Source: Sinorhizobium glycinis
GTDB taxonomy: Bacteria; Pseudomonadota; Alphaproteobacteria; Rhizobiales; Rhizobiaceae
Assembly: GCF_001651865.1 (NCBI RefSeq)
Contig: NZ_LPUX01000053.1
Coordinates: forward strand, 1,319,667 to 1,383,666
Reading direction: 5' to 3'
Length of the DNA stretch: 64,000 nucleotides
Part shown: positions 1-8,533 of the stretch, in pieces
How the letters are laid out: the number at the start of each line of letters is the position of its first letter
Numbering within the stretch: the first letter of the stretch is position 1
Made by a program: the position numbers and the translations under genes
Notes under the pieces: generated by a model
Told to the model about the DNA's origin: nothing
Database searches by the model: none
Seen by the model: the letters and a program-made list of their open reading frames with translations, nothing else

Positions 1-5
1 CCCTA

Positions 6-107
6 CTGCATGTCTCCTTAAATCGACCTCGATTTAAGGACAAAGACATGCAGTTTCAAAGTGCTACAGCGACCTTTGCGCGTCTGATAAGACGCGCGGC
101 GCTGTAG
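6..107. repeat. Palindromic intergenic element, family A, copy 1
   Basis: Two adjacent hairpins joined by a short linker. The first (6-53) has outer arms CTGCATGTC/GACATGCAG and an inner stem around AATCG/CGATT. The second (64-107) has arms CTACAGCG/CGCTGTAG with an inner GCGCGTCT/AGACGCGC stem. The linker contains TTCAAAGTG. Near-identical copies lie at 15434-15532 and 45800-45942, and a decayed one at 41357-41461. This fits the short mosaic palindromes known from Sinorhizobium intergenic regions (RIME/ABC/Sm-type), but I cannot assign the exact family. It lies downstream of nagA and could form the 3' end of that transcript. Confidence 0.85.
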
Positions 108-183
108 TCTCCCCCGCAGCGCCGTGCGTCTCATGCAGTAGCGGCGAACCAGGGGCCCAGCGCGCCGCATCCGCCGTCGAAGC

Positions 184-1344
184 TCAAACGGCAAAGACCG
201 GCTCGCCGCCGATCCAGGTCGATTTCATCCCGAGTTCCGGCGTCAGGAGCACGAAATCGGCGTCGGTGCCGGGCAGGAGCCGGCCCTTGTGCGAGGCGAT
301 GCCCATCACATCGGCCGGATAGGCAGAAGCCATGCGGATTGCTTCCTCGATCGGCAGGCCGAGCTTCTGATGCACGAAGCGGACCGACGAGAGCATGTCG
401 ATATCGGCGCCGGCAAGCGTGCCGTCGGCAAGCGTCAGGCGCCCGTCCTTGCGCAGGATCTCGCGGCCGTTCAGGAAGAAGCTCGTCATGTCGGTGCCGA
501 TCGGCGACATCGCATCGGTAACCAGGAAGATCTGTCCCGGTCCCTGCTTGCCGCGCAGCGCAATGCCCATCGAGGCCGGGTGGACGTGGAAGCCGTCGGC
601 AATCAGGCCGGCATGCAGCGTGCCGGTCGCAAGAGCGGCACCGACGACGCCCGGTTCGCGGTGGCCGAGTCCGCTCATGGCATTGAAGAGATGGGTAACG
701 GTCCGGGCTCCGGCTCTAGCGTATGCGCAGGCCGTCTCGAAGCCGACATCCGTATGGCCGAGGCTGACGACCGCGCCCGCGCTGGCGAGCGCGCGGACCT
801 GTTCTTTCGTGGTGTTCTCGGGGGCGACGGTGACCATCAAAACGCCGAGCGCCTTCACGCAGGCGAGCATCTCGGTGAGGTCGGCGTCCTCCATCGGGCG
901 GATCAGCGCGGCATCGTGGGCTCCCTTGCGGGCGACCGAAAGATGCGGGCCTTCGAGATGCAGGCCGAGGAAGCCGGGCAACGCCGCGGCCCTGGCGGCG
1001 AGCCCGGCCTCTATAGCCTTGGCACGGATCTCGCGCGTGTCGGTGATCAGCGTCGGCAGCAGCGCCGTCGTGCCGAATTTCGCGTGCGCCGCGCAGATCT
1101 GCCGGATGCCGTCGAGGGTCGGCTGCTCGTTGAGCAGTGCCCCGCCGCCGCCGTTCACCTGCAAATCGATGAAGCCGGGCACGAGAAGCAGGCCGCGCGC
1201 GTCGATCGTCTCCGCCTCGTCGGCGACGACACCGGCCGGAACGATCCCCTTGATGTGGCCCGCCTCGATGATGAGCGCGGCGCCGTCATGCCAGTCGATG
1301 CCGTCGAAAATCCGCGCTCCGGTGATCTTCTTTCTCGCAGTCAT
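184..1344 (-). CDS. nagA: N-acetylglucosamine-6-phosphate deacetylase
   Basis: Removes the acetyl group from GlcNAc-6-phosphate to give glucosamine-6-phosphate and acetate in the cytoplasm. The 386-residue protein has the usual family length. It carries the amidohydrolase metal-site stretch HLEGPH, the GHTDVGFE and THLFNAMSG histidine motifs, IADGFHVHP, and the catalytic-aspartate motif LVTDAMSP. It is the last gene of a four-gene leftward operon, and its ATG overlaps the stop of the upstream SIS gene by four bases (ATGA), so the two are probably translationally coupled. Its product is the substrate of that SIS deaminase. Identification is secure. Confidence 0.95.
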   Translation of the reverse strand: MTARKKITGARIFDGIDWHDGAALIIEAGHIKGIVPAGVVADEAETIDARGLLLVPGFIDLQVNGGGGALLNEQPTLDGIRQICAAHAKFGTTALLPTLITDTREIRAKAIEAGLAARAAALPGFLGLHLEGPHLSVARKGAHDAALIRPMEDADLTEMLACVKALGVLMVTVAPENTTKEQVRALASAGAVVSLGHTDVGFETACAYARAGARTVTHLFNAMSGLGHREPGVVGAALATGTLHAGLIADGFHVHPASMGIALRGKQGPGQIFLVTDAMSPIGTDMTSFFLNGREILRKDGRLTLADGTLAGADIDMLSSVRFVHQKLGLPIEEAIRMASAYPADVMGIASHKGRLLPGTDADFVLLTPELGMKSTWIGGEPVFAV

Positions 1345-2363
1345 CGTGTCTCCGTTACCTTCTTCAGGCTTGCCGGTGCGTCCGGGTTGAGACCGCGCGA
1401 GCGCGACCAGGCTTCGACGAAACCGTAGAACGGCAGGATCAGCGCCAGCGCGTCGGTGATCGGATGGCCGGTCTCGACGCAGGGCAGGCGCTTCGCCTTG
1501 CTCGCCCGGGCGGAGGTGATATGCACGACCGCACCCTTGGCGCTCATGCCGTCGGCGATCTCGGCGACCGAGGCTTCCGCCGCATCGCGGGCGGCGAGCA
1601 CGAGAACGGGGAAGCGGGCGCCGACGAGCGCCACCGGCCCGTGCAGCACTTCCGCCGCGGAATAGGCCTCGGCATGCATGCCGGACGTCTCCTTGAACTT
1701 CAGTGCCGCCTCACTGGCGATCGCCAGCGCCGGGCCGCGGCCGAGCACATAGAGCGATTCTACTTCACCGAGATCGGCGGCGAAATCCTGCCAATCAAGC
1801 TTCACCGCCTTGGCGAAATGGTTCGGCAGATCGGCGACGGCCCGCTTCAGGCCCGCGTCACCCGTCCATTCGCCGAGCACGGCAAGGCCGGCGACGATGG
1901 AGTTGACATAGGATTTGGTCGCCGCCACGGCGAGTTCGGGACCGGCGAGAATATCGAGCGGGTGGCTGCAGGCCTCGGCGATCGGCGAGGGCAGCGTGTT
2001 CGTCAGCGCAATCGAAACGGCGCCGGCCCGCGTTGCGGCCTCGGCCATCGCCACGATGTCGGGGCTCTTGCCGGATTGCGAGATGGCGATCGCCGCGCCA
2101 CCGCCGAGTTTCAGTTCGGCGCCGTAGATCGAGGCAAGCGACGGTCCGAGCGAGGCGACCGGGCGACCCGCCGTGAGCTCGATCGCATATTTCAGGAACA
2201 GGGCGGCGTGATCCGAGGAACCGCGGGCGATCGTCACCAGGAAGGCCGGATCCTTGGCGCGGAGCGCCGTGCCGGCAGCAGCGAGCGCCGCCGCCGAGCG
2301 GTCGAGCAATCTTGCGGCGGCCTCGGGTATTTCGTCGATTTCTCGCCGCATGTTGGTCTGCAT
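1341..2363 (-). CDS. SIS-domain aminosugar-phosphate deaminase/isomerase (NagB-II type)
   Basis: Two SIS (sugar isomerase) domains fill this 340-residue protein. It resembles the isomerase half of GlmS but lacks the N-terminal glutaminase domain and its catalytic Cys. Visible motifs are TIARGSSDHA and AISQSGKSPDIV in the first SIS domain and LGRGPALAIA plus EVLHGPVAL in the second. Proteins of this build next to nagA act as glucosamine-6-phosphate deaminases (NagB-II) and give fructose-6-phosphate and ammonia, which suits a cluster with no classical nagB. The start has an in-frame ATG four codons further in. A 72-base gap separates it from the upstream regulator gene. The deaminase role is inferred from family and context. 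Confidence 0.85.
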   Translation of the reverse strand: MQTNMRREIDEIPEAAARLLDRSAAALAAAGTALRAKDPAFLVTIARGSSDHAALFLKYAIELTAGRPVASLGPSLASIYGAELKLGGGAAIAISQSGKSPDIVAMAEAATRAGAVSIALTNTLPSPIAEACSHPLDILAGPELAVAATKSYVNSIVAGLAVLGEWTGDAGLKRAVADLPNHFAKAVKLDWQDFAADLGEVESLYVLGRGPALAIASEAALKFKETSGMHAEAYSAAEVLHGPVALVGARFPVLVLAARDAAEASVAEIADGMSAKGAVVHITSARASKAKRLPCVETGHPITDALALILPFYGFVEAWSRSRGLNPDAPASLKKVTETR

Positions 2364-2435
2364 CGTCAGGTCCTTTCCTCAACAGGTTCGAGCGAGATGC
2401 GGGCGGAAAACGCACACAACCATCTCACCCGGCGG

Positions 2436-3200
2436 TCAGCTTTCCGGGATCGTCAGCTCCGCGACAAAATCATAGGCATCGCCCCGGTAGAGCGAGCGGG
2501 TGAACTCCACGACGCGCCCCGAAGCGAGATAGGAGACGCGCTCGATCGAAAGACCGGCCGCTCCGACGGCGACGCCCAGCATCGTCGCATCGGGGTTCTT
2601 GATGTTGCAGGCGGAGATGCGCTGCACGGCGCGAACCGGCCGCGCATGCGATTTTTCGAGCGCCGTGTAGAGAGATGAGGTGACGGCAAGCGGATCAGGA
2701 ACGAACTCCGCCGAAACGCAGGCCCGTTCGATCGCAAGCGGCATGTCGTCGGCGATGCGCAGGCGCCCGAGACGCGCGACCAGCGCATCGGCGGGAAGGC
2801 CGAGCGTCATCATCTCGTCGGGCGATGGATGGAAAAGCCCCCGCTCCAGCCATTCGGCGCGGGTGTTGAGACCGCGCCGCGCCATGTCCTCGGTAAAGGA
2901 GGTGAGTCGCGACAGCGACTGCTCGACGCGCGAGACCGGCCGGACGACGAAGGTGCCGGAGCCGTGGCGGCGGACCAGCAGCCCGTCGCGCACGAGATCG
3001 TCGACGGCCTTGCGGACGGTGACGCGGCTGACATTGGCGTAGTCGGCGAGATCCCGCTCGGCGGGCAGCGCATCGCCGTGATTGAGCTTGCCCGACAGGA
3101 TCGCCTCTTCGAGCGACTGGCGGAGCTTCAGGTAAAGCGGGCCAGCGCCCCCAGATTGCAGGCTTTCGAGCGGCAGGATGGCGGCAAGCTGCTGGTTCAT
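2436..3200 (-). CDS. GntR-family (HutC/UTRA) transcriptional regulator of the amino-sugar locus
   Basis: A 254-residue regulator. The N-terminal winged helix contains LPAERDLADYANVSRVTVRK, typical of GntR proteins, and the C-terminal 150 residues match the UTRA ligand-binding fold of the HutC subfamily (NagR, NagQ, DasR and YvoA group). Members of this group next to nagA usually repress amino-sugar genes and are released by GlcNAc-6P or GlcN-6P. Its start overlaps the stop of the upstream kinase gene by four bases (ATGA). The likely targets are the two matching sites in the divergent control region at 4102-4122 and 4233-4257. Which sugar phosphate is the effector cannot be read from sequence. 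Confidence 0.9.
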   Translation of the reverse strand: MNQQLAAILPLESLQSGGAGPLYLKLRQSLEEAILSGKLNHGDALPAERDLADYANVSRVTVRKAVDDLVRDGLLVRRHGSGTFVVRPVSRVEQSLSRLTSFTEDMARRGLNTRAEWLERGLFHPSPDEMMTLGLPADALVARLGRLRIADDMPLAIERACVSAEFVPDPLAVTSSLYTALEKSHARPVRAVQRISACNIKNPDATMLGVAVGAAGLSIERVSYLASGRVVEFTRSLYRGDAYDFVAELTIPES

Positions 3201-4081
3201 GCGACGGCCTCCGGCCGGGTACCGAAGCGGGCGGCGGCAAGCGCAACCGCTCCCGTCAACGCGTCGGCTTCCGCCTCGACGAACAGCGGCTGGTGCCGTT
3301 CGGCAAGCCAGGGACGATAGAGCGGCGCCAGACCGCCGAGCAGGCAGATCGTCCGGCTGCCTCTGGAAACCACCACGTCGAGCGCCTCGTCCACGGTCGT
3401 CGCGGCCGCCTTCAGCAAGCGCGCCGCCACCGGGTCCCCGCGCCCGGCATGGTCGAAGACACGCGGGGCGTAGCGGCCGAACTCGCCGGGCTTCGCCAGC
3501 CGCGCGAAATCGACGACGTCACGGGGATCGTTGTTGAACTCCGCCAGCACGGATTGGGTTACGGGCGAGCCTTCGTGAATTCCGTCATGGGCGAGCAGGC
3601 TTTCCTGCAGCAAGGCATGGCCGATTCGGGCACCGCTGCCATGATCGCCGATCGTAAAACCCCAGCCGCCGATATAGCTCACCGATTCGCCCTGGCGGGC
3701 GATGTAGATCGTGCCCGTTCCGAGAATGGCGACCGCCCCGTCCCTGTCGCCAAGCGCGCCCTGCAGGGCGATCAGCCCGTCCGATTCGATATCGGCCGCG
3801 GCGAAGGGCAAACGCCGCTTCACATAGTGGACGGCATCCCCGACATTGTGCCCCGCAACGCCGACAACGGCGCGCGCCGATGTGATACCCTGGGGATCGA
3901 GACCCGCATCCTCGAAAGCCGCGCGGGCGGCATCGGCGATATTCTGCAGCGCCGTTTCGGGATCGGTGAGAATATTGGCGGCACCGGATTTGCCGCGGCC
4001 GAGGATACGACCGTCCGGGCCTGCAACCGCAGCCCGGCAGCTCGTTCCGCCACCATCGATTCCGATCAGATAGGATGTCAT
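3197..4081 (-). CDS. BadF/BadG-type ATPase, probable N-acetylglucosamine or N-acetylmuramate kinase
   Basis: A 294-residue sugar kinase of the BadF/BadG/BcrA/BcrD ATPase family. It has the phosphate-1 loop GIDGGGTSCRAAV at the N-terminus, the VVGVAGHNVG region, the phosphate-2 stretch AILGTGTIY and the adenosine motif LLGGLAP near the end. Bacterial members include GlcNAc kinases and MurK, which phosphorylates both GlcNAc and MurNAc. With murQ divergent to it, a MurNAc/GlcNAc kinase is the best reading. I chose the ATG at 4081 because a GGAGG lies five bases before it. The in-frame GTG at 4087 would directly abut that ribosome binding site. It is the first gene of the leftward operon. Confidence 0.82.
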   Translation of the reverse strand: MTSYLIGIDGGGTSCRAAVAGPDGRILGRGKSGAANILTDPETALQNIADAARAAFEDAGLDPQGITSARAVVGVAGHNVGDAVHYVKRRLPFAAADIESDGLIALQGALGDRDGAVAILGTGTIYIARQGESVSYIGGWGFTIGDHGSGARIGHALLQESLLAHDGIHEGSPVTQSVLAEFNNDPRDVVDFARLAKPGEFGRYAPRVFDHAGRGDPVAARLLKAAATTVDEALDVVVSRGSRTICLLGGLAPLYRPWLAERHQPLFVEAEADALTGAVALAAARFGTRPEAVA

Positions 4082-4101
4082 GGGCACCTCCGCCGTCTAA
4101 C

Positions 4102-4122
4102 ATACCAAAAAAATACCATTAA
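4102..4122. promoter_or_regulatory. Operator-like site 1 of the divergent amino-sugar control region
   Basis: Read on the minus strand, the site is TTAATGGTAT, then six T, then TGGTAT. This places two TGGTAT half-sites in direct repeat 11 bases apart. The same arrangement recurs in mirrored orientation at 4233-4257, close to the opposite gene. The site lies 20 to 40 bases before the kinase start, over the probable promoter. The neighbouring GntR/UTRA regulator is the obvious candidate binder. Confidence 0.6.
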
Positions 4123-4232
4123 CCAAGTGTCATTCGATTGAGCTGGCAGCATTTCATGTAACTTGCTGAATTTTCGCCGTTAATTTTGGCAAAGCATTTT
4201 TTGTTCAGCCGAAAGTTAAATTTCTCCTAGAC

Positions 4233-4257
4233 AATTGGTATTTTTTTGGCATTAATT
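4233..4257. promoter_or_regulatory. Operator-like site 2 of the divergent amino-sugar control region
   Basis: The plus strand reads AATTGGTAT, then six T, then TGGCATTAATT. It shares the core TGGTAT-TTTTT-TGG(T/C)AT with the mirrored site at 4102-4122. It lies about 23 bases before murQ, where a repressor would block the rightward operon. Two copies of a 16-base core with one mismatch in a 200-base gap are unlikely by chance in this GC-rich DNA. Confidence 0.6.
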
Positions 4258-4279
4258 TGGAAAAGAGGAGAACGACGCG

Positions 4280-5176
4280 ATGCCGGCAGTGAAGACCGAA
4301 GAGCGCCACGACAACGCCAAGGGCCTGGACACCATGGATCCGGCGACGGCGCTTCGCGTGCTTGCCTCCGGTCAGCAGGCCGCGGCAAAAGCCGTTGACG
4401 GGGCGATCGAGTCGATCGCCGCCGCGGCCGCGATTGCCGCGAGCGTTCTTTCCGAAGGCGGCCGGCTAGCCTATGCGGGCGCCGGAAGCTCCGGCCTGAT
4501 GGCCATGGCGGACGCACTCGAACTGCCGGGCACCTATGGCATTTCCCAGGAACAGACCGTCATTCTTCTCGCCGGCGGCGCCGCGAGCCTCGGCGATCTC
4601 GCGGGCGGCTACGAGGACGACACGGAGCTTGCGCGCGCCGATATCCGCAAGGCCGGCATTCAAACCGGCGACTGCCTGATCTCGGTCTCCGCCAGCGGCT
4701 CGACCCCCTATGCGCTTGCGGCCGCCGACGAGGCGAGGAAGCGCGGTGCTAAGGTCATCGGCATGGCCAACAATGCCGGCGCGACGCTCTTCGAGAATGC
4801 AGACGTCGCAATCCTGCTTCAGACGCCGCCGGAGGTGGTTTCCGGCTCGACGCGGATGGGCGCCGGAACGGCGCAGAAGATCGCCTTCAACATGTTCTCG
4901 ACGCTGGTCGGAATTCATCTCGGCCACGTGCTCGACGGCCACATGGTCAACCTGCGCGCCGACAATATCAAACTGCGCGGCCGCGCCATTCGCATCGTCT
5001 CGGACATCACCGGCGTTGGCGCCGACGAGGCCGAAAGGCTGATCGGCGCGGCCTCCGGATCGGTCAAGCTGGCGATCCTGCTCGCCTTCGGCGCCAAGGA
5101 CTTGGCGGCGGCCGAAGCGGCACTCGACAAGGCCAATCAGAACCTGCGCCGGGCGATCGCCATCGTCTCGGCCTGA
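4280..5176 (+). CDS. murQ: N-acetylmuramic acid 6-phosphate etherase
   Basis: Cleaves the lactyl ether of MurNAc-6-phosphate to GlcNAc-6-phosphate and D-lactate, and so feeds cell-wall sugars to NagA. The 298-residue protein has one SIS domain. MurQ hallmarks are the N-terminal TEERHDNAKGLDTMDP, YAGAGSSGLMAM, ISVSASGSTPYA, PEVVSGSTRMGAGTAQK with the catalytic-region Glu, and NIKLRGRAI near the C-terminus. A GAGGAG precedes the ATG at a suitable distance. It opens the rightward operon and faces the kinase operon across the shared control region. Together with the ABC importer genes behind it, this points to uptake of free MurNAc or GlcNAc rather than PTS uptake. Confidence 0.93.
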   Translation: MPAVKTEERHDNAKGLDTMDPATALRVLASGQQAAAKAVDGAIESIAAAAAIAASVLSEGGRLAYAGAGSSGLMAMADALELPGTYGISQEQTVILLAGGAASLGDLAGGYEDDTELARADIRKAGIQTGDCLISVSASGSTPYALAAADEARKRGAKVIGMANNAGATLFENADVAILLQTPPEVVSGSTRMGAGTAQKIAFNMFSTLVGIHLGHVLDGHMVNLRADNIKLRGRAIRIVSDITGVGADEAERLIGAASGSVKLAILLAFGAKDLAAAEAALDKANQNLRRAIAIVSA

Positions 5177-5234
5177 ACGACAAACTGGGATCCAAAACCG
5201 CGCCGTGGCGGCGCCTATAAGAGGGAGAACCTGA

Positions 5235-6491
5235 ATGACCCGTAATACAATCAAAGGCTTGCTGCTTGCATCGAGCATTCTCGGCTCGGCCGGGCTTGCG
5301 CATGCGGACACCACGCTCACGATCGAAAGCTGGCGCAATGACGACCTGGCGATCTGGCAGGAAAAGCTGATCCCCGCCTTCGAGGCCAAGAACCCGGGTA
5401 TCAAGGTGGTGTTCTCGCCGTCCGCGCCGACGGAGTACAACGCGGCGCTGAACGCCAAGCTCGATGCAGGCTCCGCCGGCGACCTCATCACCTGCCGTCC
5501 GTTCGATCCTTCGCTCGAAGTCTACAACAGGAAGCACCTCGCCGATCTCACCAACCTGCCCGGCATGGAGAACTTCTCCGACGTCGCCAAGTCCGCCTGG
5601 ACGACCGATGACGGCAAGACGACCTACTGCGTGCCGATGGCGTCGGTCATCCACGGCTTCATCTACAACAAGGACGCCTTCGACCAGCTCAAGCTTGCCG
5701 TGCCGACGACCGAGGAAGAGTTCTTTGCCATTCTTGAGAAGATCAAGGCCGATGGCAACTACATCCCGATGGCGATGGGCACCAAGGATCTCTGGGAAGC
5801 CGCGACCATGGGCTATCAGAACATCGGTCCGAACTATTGGAAGGGCGAGGAAGGCCGCCTCGCCCTGATCAAGGGCGAGCAGAAGCTGACCGACGAACCC
5901 TGGGTCGAGCCCTATCGCGTGCTCGCCAAATGGAAGGACTATCTCGGCGACGGCTTCGAGGCGCAGACCTATCCGGACAGCCAGAACCTCTTCACGCTCG
6001 GCCGCGCCGCGATCTACCCGGCGGGCTCCTGGGAAATCTCCGGCTTCAACACCCAGGCGCAGTTCAAGATGGGCGCTTTCCCGCCGCCGGTGAAGAAAGC
6101 CGGCGACACCTGCTACATCTCCGACCACAACGACATCGGCATCGGCCTCAATGCCAAGAGCCCGAATGCGGAAGCAGCCAAGACCTTCCTGACCTGGGTA
6201 GCCTCGCCTGAATTTGCGGAAATCTACGCCAACGCGCTTCCCGGCTTCTTCAGCCTGAACTCGACGGCCGTGAAGATGACCGATCCGCTCGCCCAGGAAT
6301 TCGTCTCCTGGCGTGAGAAGTGCAAGTCGACGATCCGCTCGACCTATCAGATCCTGTCGCGCGGCACGCCGAACCTCGAAAACGAAGCCTGGGTAGCAGC
6401 GGCCAATGTCATCAACGGCACCCAGACGCCGGAAGACGCTGGCAAGAAGCTGCAGGAAGGCCTCGACAGCTGGTACAAGCCGGCTAAGTAA
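5235..6491 (+). CDS. Sugar ABC transporter, periplasmic substrate-binding protein (family 1)
   Basis: A 418-residue extracellular solute-binding protein of the CUT1 (MalE/UgpB-like) family. A signal peptide of about 24 residues ends at the AHA-D cleavage site. The mature part opens with LTIESWRNDDLAIW and has the usual two-lobe length. The ribosome binding site GAGGGAG sits just before the ATG. It follows murQ by 58 bases and precedes two permease genes, so it should deliver an amino sugar, probably GlcNAc, MurNAc or a small wall fragment. The specificity is inferred only from the neighbours. Confidence 0.88.
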   Translation: MTRNTIKGLLLASSILGSAGLAHADTTLTIESWRNDDLAIWQEKLIPAFEAKNPGIKVVFSPSAPTEYNAALNAKLDAGSAGDLITCRPFDPSLEVYNRKHLADLTNLPGMENFSDVAKSAWTTDDGKTTYCVPMASVIHGFIYNKDAFDQLKLAVPTTEEEFFAILEKIKADGNYIPMAMGTKDLWEAATMGYQNIGPNYWKGEEGRLALIKGEQKLTDEPWVEPYRVLAKWKDYLGDGFEAQTYPDSQNLFTLGRAAIYPAGSWEISGFNTQAQFKMGAFPPPVKKAGDTCYISDHNDIGIGLNAKSPNAEAAKTFLTWVASPEFAEIYANALPGFFSLNSTAVKMTDPLAQEFVSWREKCKSTIRSTYQILSRGTPNLENEAWVAAANVINGTQTPEDAGKKLQEGLDSWYKPAK

Positions 6492-6504
6492 GATCGAAGA
6501 GGAA

Positions 6505-6528
6505 CGCGCGGCCGGGCCGGCCGCGCGC
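6505..6528 (+). terminator. Stable GC hairpin after the binding-protein gene
   Basis: GCGCGGCCGG and its complement form a strong stem 13 bases behind the stop codon of the binding-protein gene, with no U run after it. The 241-base gap to the permease also holds a smaller hairpin around AGCCGGCTTTGCCGGC (near 6611-6626) and no convincing gene. Such hairpins commonly protect the 3' end of binding-protein mRNA so that it is more abundant than permease mRNA. Confidence 0.55.
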
Positions 6529-6732
6529 TTCCCCATGCACTGCGCGAATCGCGGGGCAAACGACGCCGCAGTTTTGTTGATACGGTGCCAGGCCGGGACA
6601 CGCAGACCGACAGCCGGCTTTGCCGGCGACCACGACGGCCTTTGAAGAAGCACGTGGCGGATTGAACGCGGCATTTCGAGCGAAATGAGGCTGTGCTGAC
6701 AGAGCCAGCCATTGAGAACGGGCCAGAGGCCG

Positions 6733-7680
6733 ATGAAACCACGCGAAACCACAATGGAAGTCGGCGAGCTCAAGCGCCCCCGGCGCTGGCACATCCTCGT
6801 CTTTCTGCTGCCGGCGCTCGCCGTCTATACGGCGGTGATGATCCTGCCGTTGATCGAGACGCTGCGGCAATCTTTCTACAACACGGTCGATGGCCAATAT
6901 ACCTTCGTCGGATTGGGCAATTTCAAGGTGCTGTTCGGCGATCCGCGCTGGGCGGCGGATTTCTGGAACGCGCTCAGGAACAACTTCGTCTTCTTCCTGA
7001 TCCACATGGCGGTGCAGAACCCGATCGGCATTGCGCTCGCCGCCATGCTGTCGATCCCGAAGCTGCGCTTCAGTGCCTTCTACCGCACGGCGATCTTCCT
7101 GCCGACGCTCTTGTCCTTCGTCATCGTCGGCTTCATCTGGAAGCTCATTCTTTCGCCGATCTGGGGTGTCGCGCCCTATCTGATGGATCTCGTCGGCATG
7201 AAATGGCTCTTCGCACCCTGGCTCGGCCGGCCTGACTCTGCGCTGATTGCAGTGTCGCTGATCTCCGTCTGGCAATATGTCGGCATCCCGATGATGCTGA
7301 TCTATGCTGCCCTCCTCAACATTCCCGACGAGGTGATCGAGGCGGCGGAACTCGACGGCGTCACCGGCTGGAGCCAGTTCTGGAAGATCAAGCTGCCCTT
7401 GATCCTGCCGGCGATCGGCATCGTCTCGATCCTGACCTTCGTCGGCAACTTCAACGCCTTCGACCTGATCTACACGGTTCAAGGGGCGCTTGCCGGCCCG
7501 GACGGGTCGACGGACATTCTCGGCACACTGCTCTACCGCACCTTCTTCGGCTTCCAGCTGCAGCTCGGCGACCGGTCGATGGGCGCGACGATCGCGGCGA
7601 TCATGTTCCTGATCATCCTGGCCGGCGTGTCGCTCTACCTCTTCGTCATCCAGCGCCGCATGCGCCGCTATCAGTTCTGA
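6733..7680 (+). CDS. Sugar ABC transporter permease (MalF-like)
   Basis: A 315-residue inner-membrane permease of the binding-protein-dependent family. It has six predicted membrane helices and the EAA loop EAAELDGVTGWSQFWKIKLP near the C-terminus, which contacts the ATPase. I chose the ATG at 6733, preceded by a close AGAGG. An upstream TTG (6712) and a downstream ATG (6754) are alternatives. It is the first of two permeases, separated from the next by seven bases, and forms the membrane pore with it. Confidence 0.88.
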   Translation: MKPRETTMEVGELKRPRRWHILVFLLPALAVYTAVMILPLIETLRQSFYNTVDGQYTFVGLGNFKVLFGDPRWAADFWNALRNNFVFFLIHMAVQNPIGIALAAMLSIPKLRFSAFYRTAIFLPTLLSFVIVGFIWKLILSPIWGVAPYLMDLVGMKWLFAPWLGRPDSALIAVSLISVWQYVGIPMMLIYAALLNIPDEVIEAAELDGVTGWSQFWKIKLPLILPAIGIVSILTFVGNFNAFDLIYTVQGALAGPDGSTDILGTLLYRTFFGFQLQLGDRSMGATIAAIMFLIILAGVSLYLFVIQRRMRRYQF

Positions 7681-7687
7681 GGAGGAC

Positions 7688-8533
7688 ATGAGCATGTCGA
7701 AAGCAAGAACCTCCTTCGCCCGGACCGGCGCCGTCCATTTCGCGCTGATCGCCTATACGCTCGTCGCGCTGTTTCCGGTGTTCCTGACGATTGCGAACTC
7801 GTTCAAGAGCCGCAATGCGATCTTCCGCGAGCCGCTGGCGATCCCCACGACCGAGAGCTTCAGCCTGATCGGCTACGAGACGGTGCTGAAGCAGGGCGAC
7901 TTCATCGGTTATTTCCAGAACAGCGTCGTCGTCACTGTCGTGTCGATCGCGCTGGTGCTGCTCTTCGGCGCCATGGCCGCCTTCGCGCTCTCCGAATATC
8001 GCTTCCGCGGCAACACGCTGATGGGACTCTATCTGGCGCTCGGCATCATGATCCCGATCCGGCTCGGCACGGTGGCGATCCTGCAGGGCATGGTGGCGAC
8101 CAACCTCGTCAACACGCTGACGGCGCTGATCCTCGTCTATACGGCGCAGGGCCTGCCGCTCGCCGTCTTCATCCTGTCGGAATTCATGCGCACCGTCTCG
8201 GACGACCTGAAGAACGCCGGCCGCGTCGACGGATTGTCGGAGTATGCGATCTTCTTCCGGCTGGTGCTGCCGCTGGTGCGGCCGGCCATGGCGACGGTCG
8301 CGGTCTTCACCATGATCCCGATCTGGAACGACCTGTGGTTCCCGCTGATCCTGGCGCCGGCGGAAACGACGAAGACCGTGACGCTCGGCTCGCAGATCTT
8401 CATCGGCCAGTTCGTCACCAACTGGAACGCGGTTCTCTCCGCCCTGTCGCTGGCGATCTTCCCCGTCCTCGTCCTCTACGTCATCTTCTCGCGGCAGCTG
8501 ATCCGCGGCATCACGGCAGGAGCGGTGAAATGA
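7688..8533 (+). CDS. Sugar ABC transporter permease (MalG-like)
   Basis: The second permease subunit, 281 residues with six membrane helices. Its coupling loop reads NAGRVDGLSEYAIFFRLVLP. GGAGG lies right after the preceding stop. The ATG at 7694 is better spaced from it (eight bases) than the first ATG at 7688 (two bases), so the protein may be two residues shorter. The stop codon overlaps the start of the next gene by four bases (ATGA), which suggests translational coupling to the oxidoreductase. Confidence 0.88.
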   Translation: MSMSKARTSFARTGAVHFALIAYTLVALFPVFLTIANSFKSRNAIFREPLAIPTTESFSLIGYETVLKQGDFIGYFQNSVVVTVVSIALVLLFGAMAAFALSEYRFRGNTLMGLYLALGIMIPIRLGTVAILQGMVATNLVNTLTALILVYTAQGLPLAVFILSEFMRTVSDDLKNAGRVDGLSEYAIFFRLVLPLVRPAMATVAVFTMIPIWNDLWFPLILAPAETTKTVTLGSQIFIGQFVTNWNAVLSALSLAIFPVLVLYVIFSRQLIRGITAGAVK

